From Sphingomonas sp. (GTDB lineage Bacteria; Pseudomonadota; Alphaproteobacteria; Sphingomonadales; Sphingomonadaceae), in the NCBI RefSeq assembly GCF_024508665.1, contig NZ_JANINP010000001.1:124001-188000 (forward strand): a stretch of DNA of 64,000 nucleotides, read 5' to 3'. Of the stretch, positions 1-9,208 are shown piece by piece; within the stretch, counting starts at the first letter, position 1, and each line of letters opens with the position of its first letter. The translations under genes and the position numbers were made by a program. The notes beneath the pieces were generated by a model. That model was not told the origin of the DNA and ran no database searches. It saw only the letters and a program-made list of their open reading frames with translations.

Positions 1-1106
1 GCCAGCTCTGCCTCGCCGACCGCACCGCCTTCAAGTTTCAACTGTGCCGCGTCGAGTCGCTCCGCCACCGGCACGTCGAGCCGGATCAGGTCGAAGCCGA
101 ACCCGGGATCGATCGGATCGGCCAAAGTTTCGATCCGTTCGCGGAACAGCCGCAACACCGCGGCCACGTCGCGGGTCGGACGGCCCGTCTCGACCGCCAT
201 CCGCTGGACCAACCCATCGGTGCGGAAGAAGCGCGCCTCGAACCGGCGCCCGCCTTCATGAGTCTGGTCGAGTCTGAGGGCGGCCTCGCCGATCAATTCC
301 CCCAGCACGGTCAGTGCGAATTCGGTGCGCGCCACAGGTTCGGCGAAGCGCCGCTCGACGAACAAAGGCGGAGCGACGATGCGCGGGGTCAACGGACTGT
401 CCGCTTCGCCGATGATCCGTCGGACCTGGGTTGCGGCATCGCTGCCGAACCGCGCGGCGATCGCCGACAAGGGACGCGCCACGACGTCGCCGACGGTCTT
501 GAGCCCAGCGCGCTTCAAGGCGGTCGTCGCTTCCTCCTCGAGCCCGAGCGCCACGACCGGCAAGCGGCGGACCGCCTCGTCCTCGTTGGCACCGACGCTG
601 CGCCATCGCGCGAGCGCCCTCGCGGCGTCGGGATTGGCAGCAAAGGCATGCTGCGCGGTGACGCCCAACCGGTCGAGTCTTGCCAGCACATCACTGGCGA
701 GCGCGGTTTCGTTGCCAAGCAAATGGGCGCAGCCGGTAATGTCGAGCACCAGCCCATCGGGTGCGTCGAGCATCACCCAGGGCGTATAGCGCGCGCAGCC
801 ATCGGCCAGCCGTTCGAGCCACAAATGGTCGTCATGCGGGACATGGTCGAACGCTTCCAGCTCGGTCAGCCGCGCGCGGGCATCGGCCAGGGTCATGCCG
901 CGCTCGATCCCGAGACGCGCGGCTTCGCGATCGATGGCATGCACGCGCAGCGCGCCCTTGACCTTCTCGGTCAGCGCGTACGGGGCCTCGGCACGACCCG
1001 CGAACAAATGCGGACGCGTGATGCGGATGCGTTCAGCCGGCAGCCAGGGGAAGAACAGCGCCAGATAGCGCCTGGCTGTCGCAGGGCTGGAAGGCACGTC
1101 GGTCAC
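1..1106 (-). CDS. imuB: ImuB, Y-family DNA polymerase-like mutasome subunit (3' end outside window)
   Basis: The reading frame is open from a GTG at 1104-1106 to the left edge, giving 368 codons without a stop. The N-terminus reads as a Y-family polymerase (RYLALFFPWLPAERI, then AIDREAARLGIERGMTLADARA), the pattern of ImuB. ImuB is a catalytically dead DinB relative that links ImuA, the DnaE2 polymerase and the beta clamp for SOS-induced translesion synthesis. The start overlaps the 3' end of imuA by 74 nt, as is common for this cassette, so the two are probably co-translated. DnaE2 would be expected beyond the left edge. GTG was chosen because no better start lies nearby. The beta-clamp-binding C-terminus cannot be seen. 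Confidence 0.85.
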   Translation of the reverse strand, partial: MTDVPSSPATARRYLALFFPWLPAERIRITRPHLFAGRAEAPYALTEKVKGALRVHAIDREAARLGIERGMTLADARARLTELEAFDHVPHDDHLWLERLADGCARYTPWVMLDAPDGLVLDITGCAHLLGNETALASDVLARLDRLGVTAQHAFAANPDAARALARWRSVGANEDEAVRRLPVVALGLEEEATTALKRAGLKTVGDVVARPLSAIAARFGSDAATQVRRIIGEADSPLTPRIVAPPLFVERRFAEPVARTEFALTVLGELIGEAALRLDQTHEGGRRFEARFFRTDGLVQRMAVETGRPTRDVAAVLRLFRERIETLADPIDPGFGFDLIRLDVPVAERLDAAQLKLEGGAVGEAEL

Positions 1107-1788
1107 GATTCCACTCCACTCGCCATCGGCGTCCGGCGGGGCCGGCGCGTCGGCGCAACAATTCGAGGTCGAAGGCGGGCGGCCCCGGCGCCTCGGCGGC
1201 GAGCGCGATCGAAGGGGCAGGGGTGACCCGCCAGCGCGTGTCGGCGACGCTCGGGCTTTCGCGCGCCCCGCCCTTGAGCAGCAGCACGGTCACGCCAGAG
1301 GCTTCCGCCGCCAACATCAGCCGGCGCGTCGCGGTCAGGTCGAGCGGCTTGGGCTCGCCCCAGCTTTCGATCACCAGCGCGCCGAGCCCGGCGCAGCGCG
1401 CGGCATCGTTCGCGGCCTTGAGCAATGCCGCGTCATCGCCGAGCAGCCCGAGGATGAGGTCACCGCCATGGAGGCCGATTTCACCCAATCCGCTGGCGTA
1501 AAGCTTGCCCGCCCGCCGTTCCGCCGCTTCGGTCCTGAGCCACAATAACGGCTTTCGGGCGTGGATGCGCAGCGCCAGCATCGCGGCAAATCCCGACAGG
1601 CTGCCGGCATCCTCGCTGTCATCCGCCATCACTTCGTGCAAGCGTCCGCGCGCGAGGCCGCCGCCCAGCCAGGCATCGATCGCCGCATGCCCGGTGGCGA
1701 ACCGCGCCGGCCCGCCCGATACGCGCACGCCTTCGATGCGCGCGACGCGGCGACGCAATCGACTCAGCGAGGCAGACGACTCGGGCAT
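1033..1788 (-). CDS. imuA: ImuA, RecA-like SOS mutagenesis protein
   Basis: This 251-residue protein resembles ImuA: a short basic N-terminus, a DAWLGGGLARGRLHEV segment like the RecA/SulA-type core, a central KPLLWLRTEAAERRAGKLY strand region, and LGALVIESWG followed by LTATRRLMLAAEASGVTVLLL. ImuA partners ImuB and DnaE2 in damage-induced mutagenesis and has also been reported to affect RecA. A LexA-type box lies 5 nt upstream of the ATG, so induction by DNA damage is likely. The downstream imuB overlaps its end. The very short distance between operator and start codon suggests either a leaderless transcript or a start slightly further downstream. Confidence 0.88.
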   Translation of the reverse strand: MPESSASLSRLRRRVARIEGVRVSGGPARFATGHAAIDAWLGGGLARGRLHEVMADDSEDAGSLSGFAAMLALRIHARKPLLWLRTEAAERRAGKLYASGLGEIGLHGGDLILGLLGDDAALLKAANDAARCAGLGALVIESWGEPKPLDLTATRRLMLAAEASGVTVLLLKGGARESPSVADTRWRVTPAPSIALAAEAPGPPAFDLELLRRRAGPAGRRWRVEWNRDRRAFQPCDSQALSGAVLPLAAG

Positions 1789-1792
1789 ATAT

Positions 1793-1807
1793 GTTCATGA
1801 TATGTTC
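1793..1807 (-). promoter_or_regulatory. LexA (SOS) box upstream of imuA
   Basis: The sequence GTTC-N7-GTTC is a perfect match to the direct-repeat LexA operator known from alphaproteobacteria such as Caulobacter and Rhodobacter. It begins 5 nt upstream of the imuA start codon, where bound LexA would block transcription initiation. imuAB cassettes are LexA-controlled in other bacteria. Confidence 0.85.
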
Positions 1808-1852
1808 TATTCGCGAGATTGCAATTCGAATCCTGGAGTAAGGAGCATGCGA

Positions 1853-1883
1853 AAGGGGCGGCGAACCGAGTCCGCCGCCCCTT
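1853..1883 (-). terminator. Hairpin downstream of the small secreted protein gene
   Basis: An 11-bp perfect GC-rich stem (AAGGGGCGGCG with its complement) has a 9-nt loop. It sits 27 nt after the stop of the 1910-2248 gene on the minus strand and ends in a short T run on that strand. It would end that transcript before the SOS promoter of imuA. The T tract is short, so it may be a partial terminator. Confidence 0.55.
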
Positions 1884-1909
1884 CATTTTCGCTTATCGAT
1901 ATTGTCGGA

Positions 1910-2248
1910 TCAGGTCGCGTTGACCGTCTGGCCCTTGCAAACGTTGACGTTGTCGAACTGCTGCGTGACCTCATCCGAGAACTGGATCTTGATGTCGTAG
2001 AGGCAGACGTCGCCGTCTCCCAACGTGAAATTGGACGAGGTTTTCGGCTTGATCGCATATTTCATATCGACCTCGTGCCACGGGTCCTTCGATTCTCCCG
2101 CGCGCGCGGTCCACACGCGCTGCACGGACACATCGGCATTGCCATTATAGACGGTGAAGTTGCGTCCCGAATCCGCGATCGCCGGTGCCGATACGATGCC
2201 AGCGACCAGCACGGCCATCGCCGCGCCAGTTTTGATCGCCTGAATCAT
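1910..2248 (-). CDS. Small secreted hypothetical protein
   Basis: This 112-residue product starts at an ATG preceded by a G-rich ribosome-binding site (GGGGGG, about 7 nt upstream). The N-terminus is a clear Sec signal peptide (MIQAIKTGAAMAVLVAGIV, then SAPAIADSG with a probable AxA cleavage site). The mature part of about 87 residues is polar, with two cysteines (VCLYD and NVCKG) that could form a disulfide. I do not recognise a family. An upstream in-frame extension of 27 residues is possible but would bury the signal peptide, so the shorter start is preferred. It has its own intergenic spaces on both sides and looks monocistronic. Confidence 0.7.
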   Translation of the reverse strand: MIQAIKTGAAMAVLVAGIVSAPAIADSGRNFTVYNGNADVSVQRVWTARAGESKDPWHEVDMKYAIKPKTSSNFTLGDGDVCLYDIKIQFSDEVTQQFDNVNVCKGQTVNAT

Positions 2249-2453
2249 CACTGTACCCCCCAAAAGTAGGTTGCATCCACCGGCCGAACCGGTCCGAAAC
2301 AGTGTAATATAAGAGCCGTGTTGTTGCACGTGCTAAGTTACTATTCCGGGACGTCGCCGAAGCTTTCTTGCGACTTATCCCGGCTATCGTTCGATTTCGC
2401 GATCCTGGCGGAGATTACAGTGTCGATTTTGTACAATTTACGAATGTTGCGCG

Positions 2454-4538
2454 TCAGTTTGCCTTCGCTTGGCGTCTGAACCGATGCAACAGCGGCTCCG
2501 TATAACCATTAGGCTGAGTGGTTCCCTCGAACACCAGCGCACGCGCGGCCTGGAATGCCGGGCCGGCCGGATTGGCGACCAACGAACGATATGCCGGATC
2601 GCTCGCATTCTGCGCATCGACCTTGGCGGCCATCCGTCCGAACGCCGCTTCGACCTCCTCGGGCGTGCACACGCCGTGAAGCAGCCAATTGGCGAGCACC
2701 TGGCTCGAGATCCGCAAGGTCGCGCGATCTTCCATCAGGCCGATGTCGTGGATGTCGGGTACTTTCGAACACCCGACTCCCTGATCGATCCATCGCACGA
2801 CATAGCCCAATATGCCCTGGGCATTGTTGTCGAGTTCGGCGCGAACCTCCTCCGGCGTCCAGTTGCGGCCGAGCGCGAGCGGCACCGAGAGCAGGTCGTT
2901 CAGGCTGGCGACGGGCTCTGCGGCGCGTTCCTTCTGCCGCGCGAACACGTCGACCTGGTGGTAGTGCGTCGCGTGCAAGGTCGCCGCGGTGGGCGAGGGA
3001 ACCCAGGCGGTGGTCGCGCCGGCCATCGGGTGGCCGATCTTCTGCTCGAGCATGTCGGCCATGCGATCGGGTGCCGCCCACATGCCCTTGCCGATCTGCG
3101 CCTTGCCGCTGAGGCCGCAGGCGAGCCCGATCTGGACGTTGCGGTCCTCATACGCCTTGATCCAGGCCGAGGTTTTCATCTCCCCCTTGGGCACCATCGG
3201 TCCGGCCTGCATACTGGTGTGGATCTCGTCGCCGGTGCGGTCGAGGAAGCCCGTGTTGATGAAGACGATCCGGTCTTTCACTTCACGGATGCACGCCGCG
3301 AGATTGGCCGATGTCCGGCGCTCCTCGTCCATCACCCCCACCTTGATCGTGTGGCGGGGAAGATCGAGCATCGTCTCGACCGCATCGAACAGAGCGTTCG
3401 TGAAGCCGACCTCTTGAGGTCCGTGCATCTTTGGCTTGACGATGTAGATCGAACCGGCTGGGCTATTCTTGAAGCGCCCGAGCCCCTTCAAATCGTGCAG
3501 CCCGATCAGGCTGGTCATGATCGCATCCAGGACTCCCTCAGGCGCCTCACCACCGTCGGACAGGATGACTGCAGGCGTGGTCATCAGGTGGCCGACATTG
3601 CGCACGAACAACAGGCTGCGGCCGCGCAGCACCAACTCGCCGCCATCGGGCGCGGTGTAACGGCGGTCGTCGTTGAGGCGGCGGGTCAGGGTGCGGCCGC
3701 CCTTCTCGAACGTATCCTCCAGGTCGCCGCGCATCAGCCCGAGCCAATTGGCATAAGCCGCGACCTTATCCTCGGCATCGACCGCGGCGATCGAATCTTC
3801 GAGGTCGACGATCGTGGAGATCGCGCTTTCCAGGACGACGTCGGCGATTCCGGCGGGATCGCTACCGCCGATCGGATGATCGCGATCGATCACCACTTCG
3901 ATGTGCAGGCCGTTGTGACGGAACAGGTAATTCTCGCCGGCACGTCCGACGAGCAGCGACGGGTCGGCCAGAACCGGCTCGCCGGATAGATTCGCCCAAC
4001 TACCGCTTGCCAGCGGCACGGCCTTGTCGAGAAACGCCTTGGCCCAGGCGATCACCTGCGCGCCGCGTTCGGGATCGTAGCCGCCCGGTTTGGCCGCACC
4101 GGGAATTGCATCGGTGCCGTAGAGCGCATCGTACAGGCTGCCCCAGCGGGCATTGGCGGCATTGAGCACGAAGCGAGCGTTGAGCACCGGCACCACTAGT
4201 TGCGGCCCGGCCATTGTCGCGACTTCGGCATCGACGTTCGACGTCGTGACCTGAAAGGGTGCGGGCTCGTCGACTAGGTAATCGATCGATCTCAGATATG
4301 CCTGATACTCGGCCTGATCGATCGACTCGCCTGCGCGTTGCGCGAGCCAGCCGTCGATGTCCGCTTGCATTGCATCACGGCGCTCAAGCAGGTGTCGATT
4401 TTCTTTGGCGAACCGCTCGAGAAGCGCCTTCGCCATGGCCCAGAAATACTGCGCATCGATCCCCGTGCCTGACAAAGCCCGCTGCTCGACGAAGTCGACA
4501 AGTTCGTTCGCTATTTTCAAACCGTTGCGGTCGATCAT
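2454..4538 (-). CDS. glcB: Malate synthase G
   Basis: This 694-residue protein condenses glyoxylate with acetyl-CoA to form malate, in the cytoplasm, for growth on acetate, fatty acids or glycolate. Family features visible are [37 protein letters not shown], the KMHGPQEV segment, [17 protein letters not shown] with acidic and arginine residues of the active site, and the C-terminal [20 protein letters not shown] with the catalytic Asp region. Length fits the G form (about 720) and not the shorter A form. The ATG at 4536-4538 is preceded by GGAGG. A 100-residue upstream extension is rejected because it would overlap the divergent thiolase gene. No isocitrate lyase is in the window. Confidence 0.96.
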   Translation of the reverse strand: MIDRNGLKIANELVDFVEQRALSGTGIDAQYFWAMAKALLERFAKENRHLLERRDAMQADIDGWLAQRAGESIDQAEYQAYLRSIDYLVDEPAPFQVTTSNVDAEVATMAGPQLVVPVLNARFVLNAANARWGSLYDALYGTDAIPGAAKPGGYDPERGAQVIAWAKAFLDKAVPLASGSWANLSGEPVLADPSLLVGRAGENYLFRHNGLHIEVVIDRDHPIGGSDPAGIADVVLESAISTIVDLEDSIAAVDAEDKVAAYANWLGLMRGDLEDTFEKGGRTLTRRLNDDRRYTAPDGGELVLRGRSLLFVRNVGHLMTTPAVILSDGGEAPEGVLDAIMTSLIGLHDLKGLGRFKNSPAGSIYIVKPKMHGPQEVGFTNALFDAVETMLDLPRHTIKVGVMDEERRTSANLAACIREVKDRIVFINTGFLDRTGDEIHTSMQAGPMVPKGEMKTSAWIKAYEDRNVQIGLACGLSGKAQIGKGMWAAPDRMADMLEQKIGHPMAGATTAWVPSPTAATLHATHYHQVDVFARQKERAAEPVASLNDLLSVPLALGRNWTPEEVRAELDNNAQGILGYVVRWIDQGVGCSKVPDIHDIGLMEDRATLRISSQVLANWLLHGVCTPEEVEAAFGRMAAKVDAQNASDPAYRSLVANPAGPAFQAARALVFEGTTQPNGYTEPLLHRFRRQAKAN

Positions 4539-4683
4539 GGTGCCTCCGGGCATGCACTGCTCCATCAGATGATGAGGGGAGGAACCCCGCCAATACACCG
4601 ACCGAACATACCGTCCACACGAAAAATGCGCTTGCCGCTCCCGTAAACCAGTGGCTAACTGCAACCGATAAGAGGAGAGAGAG

Positions 4684-5859
4684 ATGGCAGAAGCGTACAT
4701 CGTGTCTGCGGGCCGCACGGCTGGCGGACGGCGCGGCGGCAAGCTGAAGGACTGGCACCCGGCGGACTTGGCGGGCAAGGTGCTCGACGCGGTGGTGGAA
4801 CGCGCCGGCATCGACGGTGCCGCCGTCGAAGACGTCATCATGGGCTGCGTAATGCAGGTGGGCGAGCAATCGGCACATATCGGGCGCAGCGCGGTGATGG
4901 CGTCGTCGCTGCCCGACAGCGTCCCGGCGGTGTCGATCGACCGCCAGTGCGGTTCGTCGCAACAGGCGATGCAGTTCGCCGCCCAGGCAGTAATGTCCGG
5001 TACTCAGGACATCGTCCTTGCCGCCGGGGTCGAAAGCATGACGCGCGTGCCGATGGGCCTCGCCAGCTCGGCACCTGCGCAACTCGGCATCGGCATCGGT
5101 CCCTGGTCGCAGAAGATCAAGGACCGCTACGGCGTCCAAGGCTTCAGCCAGTTCGTCGGCGCCGGCATGATGGCGCAGAAATACGGCTTCAGCCGCGAGC
5201 AGCTCGACGCCTTCTCGCTCGAGAGCCATCGCCGTGCGGCCGCCGCCACGCAGGCGGGCGCGTTCGACGAGGAAATCGTGCCGATCGAGATCGTCGATGA
5301 GGAAGGCAATACCGTCCTTCATCTGCACGACGAGGGCATCCGCTACGACGCCACGCCCGAATCGATGGCGAGCGTCAAATTGCTCCAGGAAGGCGGCGTG
5401 TTGACCGCGGCATCTGCCAGCCAGATTTGCGACGGCGCTTCGGGCGTGCTGATCGTGAGTGAACGCGCGCTCAAGGATCATGGGCTGAAGCCGCTGGCGC
5501 GGATCCACAATCTGACCGTCACCGCCGGCGATCCGGTGATCATGCTCGAAGAGCCTTTGCCCGCGACGCAGCGGGCGCTGGCCCGCGCGGGCATGAAGAT
5601 CGAGGATATCGACCTGTACGAAGTCAACGAGGCGTTCGCGCCGGTCCCGCTAGCCTGGCTCCAGGTGATCGGCGGCGACCATGACCGGCTCAACGTCAAT
5701 GGCGGCGCGATCGCGCTCGGCCATCCGCTTGGGGCCTCGGGCACCAAGCTGATGACGACGTTGCTTCATGCGTTGAAGGCGCGTGGCAAGCGCTGGGGGC
5801 TGCAGACGATGTGCGAAGGCGGCGGGATCGCCAACGTCACGATCGTCGAGCGGCTCTGA
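4684..5859 (+). CDS. Acetyl-CoA C-acyltransferase (thiolase II family)
   Basis: This 391-residue thiolase cleaves 3-ketoacyl-CoA with CoA, or runs the reverse condensation. The nucleophilic cysteine is in [12 protein letters not shown] (near residue 89). The second catalytic pair appears as [15 protein letters not shown] (His) and MCEGGG (Cys). It begins with a purine-rich ribosome-binding site (AAGAGGAGAGAGAG). It leads a codirectional run with a 3-hydroxyacyl-CoA-type dehydrogenase, a CoA racemase/transferase and a 2-hydroxyacid oxidase, suggesting breakdown of a fatty acid or branched acid. It is divergent from malate synthase, which would consume the acetyl-CoA. Chain-length preference cannot be read from sequence. 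Confidence 0.93.
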   Translation: MAEAYIVSAGRTAGGRRGGKLKDWHPADLAGKVLDAVVERAGIDGAAVEDVIMGCVMQVGEQSAHIGRSAVMASSLPDSVPAVSIDRQCGSSQQAMQFAAQAVMSGTQDIVLAAGVESMTRVPMGLASSAPAQLGIGIGPWSQKIKDRYGVQGFSQFVGAGMMAQKYGFSREQLDAFSLESHRRAAAATQAGAFDEEIVPIEIVDEEGNTVLHLHDEGIRYDATPESMASVKLLQEGGVLTAASASQICDGASGVLIVSERALKDHGLKPLARIHNLTVTAGDPVIMLEEPLPATQRALARAGMKIEDIDLYEVNEAFAPVPLAWLQVIGGDHDRLNVNGGAIALGHPLGASGTKLMTTLLHALKARGKRWGLQTMCEGGGIANVTIVERL

Positions 5860-5865
5860 GGTCCG

Positions 5866-5939
5866 CGTCGCCCCGGCGAAGGCCAGGGCCGCAGGCGGCA
5901 CTCTACAACTTAGCGGCCCCGGCCTCCGCCGGGGCGACG
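5866..5939. repeat. REP-like GC-rich palindrome
   Basis: Two 27-nt arms (5866-5892 and 5913-5939) are inverted copies matching at 25 of 27 positions around a 20-nt centre. The arms start CGTCGCCCCGGCG. It lies between the thiolase stop and the dehydrogenase start and could form a large RNA hairpin within their transcript. A related half-element is at 49175-49197, so it belongs to a dispersed family. Confidence 0.75.
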
Positions 5940-5949
5940 GGAGAGAAGA

Positions 5950-6732
5950 ATGAAACTCGATAATTCGGTAGCCGCGGTCGTCACCGGCGGCGCCTCCGGG
6001 CTAGGCGCCGCGACCGCGCGTGCACTTGCCGCCAAGGGCGTGAAGGTCGCGATCTTCGACCTTCAGGCGGAGAAGGGCGAGGCGCTCGCCAAGGAAATCG
6101 GCGGCGTGTTCTGCGAGGTTAACGTCACCAGCGACGAGAGCGTCGATGCCGGGTTCGCCAAGGCGCGCGCGGCGAACGGCCAGGAGCGCGTGCTGGTCTG
6201 CTGCGCGGGCACCGGCAATGCGGTCAAGACCGCCAGCCGTTCGAAGGAAGACGGTTCGATCAAGCATTTCCCGCTCGAGGCTTTCAACTGGCTCATCCAG
6301 ATCAACCTGATCGGCACCTTCCGCTGCGTCGCCAAGTCGGCGGCCGGCATGCTGACGCTCGAGCCGGGTGTCGATGGCGAGCGCGGCGCGATGGTGATGA
6401 CCGCCTCGGTCGCTGCCGAGGACGGCCAGATCGGCCAGGCCGCCTATTCGGCCTCCAAGGGCGGGGTGGTCGGCATGACCCTGCCGATCGCGCGCGACCT
6501 GATGGGCGAGGGGATTCGTATCAACACCATCCTACCCGGCATCTTTGAGACGCCGTTGATGCAGGGTGCGCCGCAGAACGTGAAGGATGCGCTCGCGGCC
6601 TCGGTCCCGTTCCCCAAGCGGCTCGGCAATCCGCCCGAATATGCGCAGCTCGCGCTGACGATGATCGAGAACGGTTATTTCAACGGCGAGGACGTCCGCC
6701 TCGACGGCGCCATCCGCATGGCGCCGCGCTGA
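5950..6732 (+). CDS. SDR-family 3-hydroxyacyl-CoA dehydrogenase (HSD10-like)
   Basis: This 260-residue classical short-chain dehydrogenase has the NAD-binding motif VVTGGASGLGAATA (residues 10-23), a CCAGTGNA segment in place of NNAG, the catalytic serine region MVMTASVAAEDGQ and the YSASKGG tyrosine-lysine motif. Overall it resembles type II 3-hydroxyacyl-CoA dehydrogenase (HSD17B10 group), which oxidises 3-hydroxyacyl-CoA or 2-methyl-3-hydroxybutyryl-CoA. Its position between a thiolase and a CoA racemase supports a beta-oxidation role. A good ribosome-binding site (GGGAGAGAAG) precedes the ATG. The exact substrate is inferred from context. Confidence 0.88.
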   Translation: MKLDNSVAAVVTGGASGLGAATARALAAKGVKVAIFDLQAEKGEALAKEIGGVFCEVNVTSDESVDAGFAKARAANGQERVLVCCAGTGNAVKTASRSKEDGSIKHFPLEAFNWLIQINLIGTFRCVAKSAAGMLTLEPGVDGERGAMVMTASVAAEDGQIGQAAYSASKGGVVGMTLPIARDLMGEGIRINTILPGIFETPLMQGAPQNVKDALAASVPFPKRLGNPPEYAQLALTMIENGYFNGEDVRLDGAIRMAPR

Positions 6733-6748
6733 GGTGAGGCAACAATAA

Positions 6749-6850
6749 AGCCCTTCCCCTTCAGGGGAGGGGTCGGGGGTCGGGCAGCGCCTCAAGCGAA
6801 TCGCCCGTGGATAGGCCCCACCCCAACCCCTCCCCTGAAGGGGAGGGGCT
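6749..6850. repeat. Inverted repeat of CCCCTTCAGGGGAGGGG type
   Basis: Two arms of about 36 nt (6749-6785 and 6815-6850) are near-perfect inverted copies. Each arm is itself a short palindrome around CCCCTTCAGGGG. It fills the gap between the dehydrogenase and the CoA racemase gene and supplies the spurious N-terminal extension that the open frame would otherwise give the latter. Similar C/G-rich hairpins occur at 29187 and 35214. Confidence 0.75.
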
Positions 6851-6866
6851 AGGAAGAGGAAATCCC

Positions 6867-7904
6867 ATGCCCGGACCCTTGCACGGAATCCGCATCGTCG
6901 AACTAGCCGGGATAGGCCCAGGACCATTCTGCGGCATGATGCTCGCGGATCACGGGGCCGAGGTGATCCGCGTCGACCGGCCGGGCACTACGCCCAATCC
7001 GCGCGACCCGTTGCTGCGGTCGCGGACGACGATGCAGCTCGATCTCAAATCAGCCGACGACATCGCCAGATTGCGCGACCTGGTAAAGACCGCAGACGGC
7101 CTGATCGAGGGATTCCGCCCCGGCGTCACAGAGCGCCTCGGCATCGGCCCGGACGTCTTGCTCGTCGATAATCCGAAGCTGGTCTATGGCCGCATGACCG
7201 GCTGGGGCCAGACCGGATCTTATGCCGCCGCCGCTGGGCACGACATCAATTATATCGCATTGTCCGGCGTGCTCGGCGCGATCGGCCGTGCCGGCGACAA
7301 GCCGACTCCGCCGATCAATCTGGTCGGCGATTTCGGCGGCGGCGCGATGATGCTCGCCTTCGGCATGGTCAGCGCCTTGCTCGGCGTGAAGAATGGCGCG
7401 CCGGGCCAGGTGATCGACTGCGCGATGACCGACGGGTCGGCGCTGCTGATGGCGATGATGTGGGGTTTTCGCGCGCAGGGAATGTGGGACGATGCGCGCG
7501 GTACCAACATGCTCGACACCGGCGCACCCTTCTACGACACGTACGAGACCGCGGATGGGGGCTTTGTCGCGATCGGGTCGATAGAGCCGCAATTCTATGC
7601 GTTGCTTCGTCAGACCCTGGGGATTGCCGACGACGCGCTCTTCGATGCCCAATTCGATCGTGCGCAATGGCCGGCGCAAAAGGCGCGGCTGACCGAGATT
7701 TTCAAATCGAGGACGCGCGACGAATGGTGCGCCCTGATGGAGGCGACCGACATCTGTTTCGCGCCGGTGCTCGGATTCGACGAAGCGGTGGCGCATCCGC
7801 ACAATCGCGAGCGCGGCACTTTCATCGAGCTTGGCGGCGTGGTCCAGCCCGCGCCCGCACCGCGTTATTCGGCGACCCCCTGCGATCCGCCACGCCAGCC
7901 CTGA
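6867..7904 (+). CDS. CaiB/BaiF family III CoA-transferase, alpha-methylacyl-CoA racemase-like
   Basis: This 345-residue protein opens with [23 protein letters not shown], the signature of alpha-methylacyl-CoA racemase, and continues with [37 protein letters not shown] and [11 protein letters not shown]. The His/Asp region of the racemase active site (GHDINY) is present. These enzymes epimerise 2-methylacyl-CoA so that branched fatty acids or steroid side chains can be beta-oxidised. The ATG at 6867 follows GGAAGAGG. The longer frame upstream is translated palindrome DNA and is rejected. A CoA-transferase role is the alternative. Confidence 0.88.
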   Translation: MPGPLHGIRIVELAGIGPGPFCGMMLADHGAEVIRVDRPGTTPNPRDPLLRSRTTMQLDLKSADDIARLRDLVKTADGLIEGFRPGVTERLGIGPDVLLVDNPKLVYGRMTGWGQTGSYAAAAGHDINYIALSGVLGAIGRAGDKPTPPINLVGDFGGGAMMLAFGMVSALLGVKNGAPGQVIDCAMTDGSALLMAMMWGFRAQGMWDDARGTNMLDTGAPFYDTYETADGGFVAIGSIEPQFYALLRQTLGIADDALFDAQFDRAQWPAQKARLTEIFKSRTRDEWCALMEATDICFAPVLGFDEAVAHPHNRERGTFIELGGVVQPAPAPRYSATPCDPPRQP

Positions 7905-7920
7905 GAACCGGGAGAGGACG

Positions 7921-9087
7921 ATGCCGCATTTCGGCGACTATCAGAACGAGATTTACGGTGCCGGCTTGCGCGGCGTGCTGCCGAAAGTGCCGGTCGATTA
8001 TGCCACGCTGGTCGAGCGCGCGACAGCGGCAATGCCGCCGCACGTCTTGAACTATGTTCAGGGCGGGTGCGGCGACGAACGGACGCAGGACCAGAACGCC
8101 GCCGCTTTTCACCATTGGGGGATGGTGCCGCGGATGATGGTCGGCACGACCAGCCGAGATCTGTCGACCGAGATTTTCGGCCACACATATCACAGCCCGG
8201 TGTTCATGAGCCCGATCGGCGTGACGGGTATCTGCAGCCTCGACCAGCATGGCGATATCGCCGCGGCCAAGGCGTCCGCGATGACCGGCGTGCCGATGAC
8301 CGTCTCGACGCTGGGCAACGATACGCTGGAAGAGGTAGCGAAGCATCTCGGCGACACGCCGGGCTTCTTTCAGCTCTATACGCCGCGCGACAGGGACTTG
8401 GCCGAGAGCCTGATCCGTCGCGCTGAGGCAGCGGGCTATCGCGCGCTGGTGGTCACGCTCGACACCTGGGTGACCGGCTGGCGCCCGCGCGATCTCAACG
8501 CCGGCAATTTTCCCCAGCTGCGCGGCCACGTGCTGACCAATTATTTTGCCGACCCCGTCTTCCGCAAGCTGCTCGGCAAGGATCCGGCACAGGCGCTACC
8601 CGAAGCGGTGATGCTATGGGGCTCGCTGTTCGCTCGCCCGCTGACCTGGGATGACATGGCGTGGTTCAAGTCGGTCACCAAGATGCCGATCGTACTCAAG
8701 GGCATCTGCCATCCCGAGGACGCGCGCAAGGCAGTCGACATGGGCGCCGACGCGATCTTCTGCTCGAACCATGGCGGGCGCCAGGCCAATGGCGGAATTG
8801 CCGCGATCGATATGCTGCCCGGCGTCGTCGAGGCAGCCGGCGACGTGCCAATATGGTTCGATTCCGGCATCCGCTCGGGCAGCGACGTGATCAAGGCGCT
8901 GGCAATGGGCGCGCGCGCGGTTGGGGTGGGGCGGCCGTTCGCCTATGGCTTGGCGCTCGATGGAGCTGACGGCGCGGCGCACGTCCTCAAATGCATCCTG
9001 GCTGAGGCCGACCTGATGATGGCGGTGAATGGCATGCCGACGCTCGACCATGTGCGCGCGGCCGGGGTGACACGGCTTTCCGCTTGA
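7921..9087 (+). CDS. FMN-dependent alpha-hydroxy-acid oxidising protein (lactate 2-monooxygenase-like)
   Basis: This 388-residue TIM-barrel flavoprotein has SPVFMSPIGVTGICSLDQHGDIA, STLGNDTLEEVA, FFQLYTPRDRD, IVLKGI with the FMN-binding lysine, the catalytic SNHGGRQ histidine-arginine motif and WFDSGIRSGSDVIKALAMGARAVG for phosphate binding. The family oxidises L-lactate, mandelate or glycolate. The N-terminal FGDYQNEIYGAG segment is characteristic of the lactate 2-monooxygenase subgroup. It starts at ATG 7921 after GGGAGAGGAC, 16 nt after the racemase stop, so it is co-transcribed. The cluster suggests a hydroxy-acid or branched-acid substrate, but that is inference. Confidence 0.88.
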   Translation: MPHFGDYQNEIYGAGLRGVLPKVPVDYATLVERATAAMPPHVLNYVQGGCGDERTQDQNAAAFHHWGMVPRMMVGTTSRDLSTEIFGHTYHSPVFMSPIGVTGICSLDQHGDIAAAKASAMTGVPMTVSTLGNDTLEEVAKHLGDTPGFFQLYTPRDRDLAESLIRRAEAAGYRALVVTLDTWVTGWRPRDLNAGNFPQLRGHVLTNYFADPVFRKLLGKDPAQALPEAVMLWGSLFARPLTWDDMAWFKSVTKMPIVLKGICHPEDARKAVDMGADAIFCSNHGGRQANGGIAAIDMLPGVVEAAGDVPIWFDSGIRSGSDVIKALAMGARAVGVGRPFAYGLALDGADGAAHVLKCILAEADLMMAVNGMPTLDHVRAAGVTRLSA

Positions 9088-9208
9088 AGGCACGATCGCC
9101 AATAAAGCGAGCCTTCCCCATGAGATGGTCCCATTTCGGCCCTTAACAATGGCTTTTAATTGCCCCGAGAAATGATACGAGTCCCACGGGGCTAATACAG
9201 GGGGATTC

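Noticed and set aside
1847..2269. Plus-strand frame with an AAGGAG site before ATG 1847
   Set aside because: The start context is good, but the frame runs through a terminator hairpin and antisense to the secreted protein, with no protein-like pattern.
2469..3989. Long open frame on the plus strand within malate synthase
   Set aside because: It is antisense to a well-supported enzyme gene, has no family-like motifs, and arises from high GC and codon bias.
4539..4841. N-terminal extension of malate synthase to 795 residues
   Set aside because: It would overlap the divergent thiolase gene and lacks family similarity; a strong ribosome-binding site supports the start at 4538.
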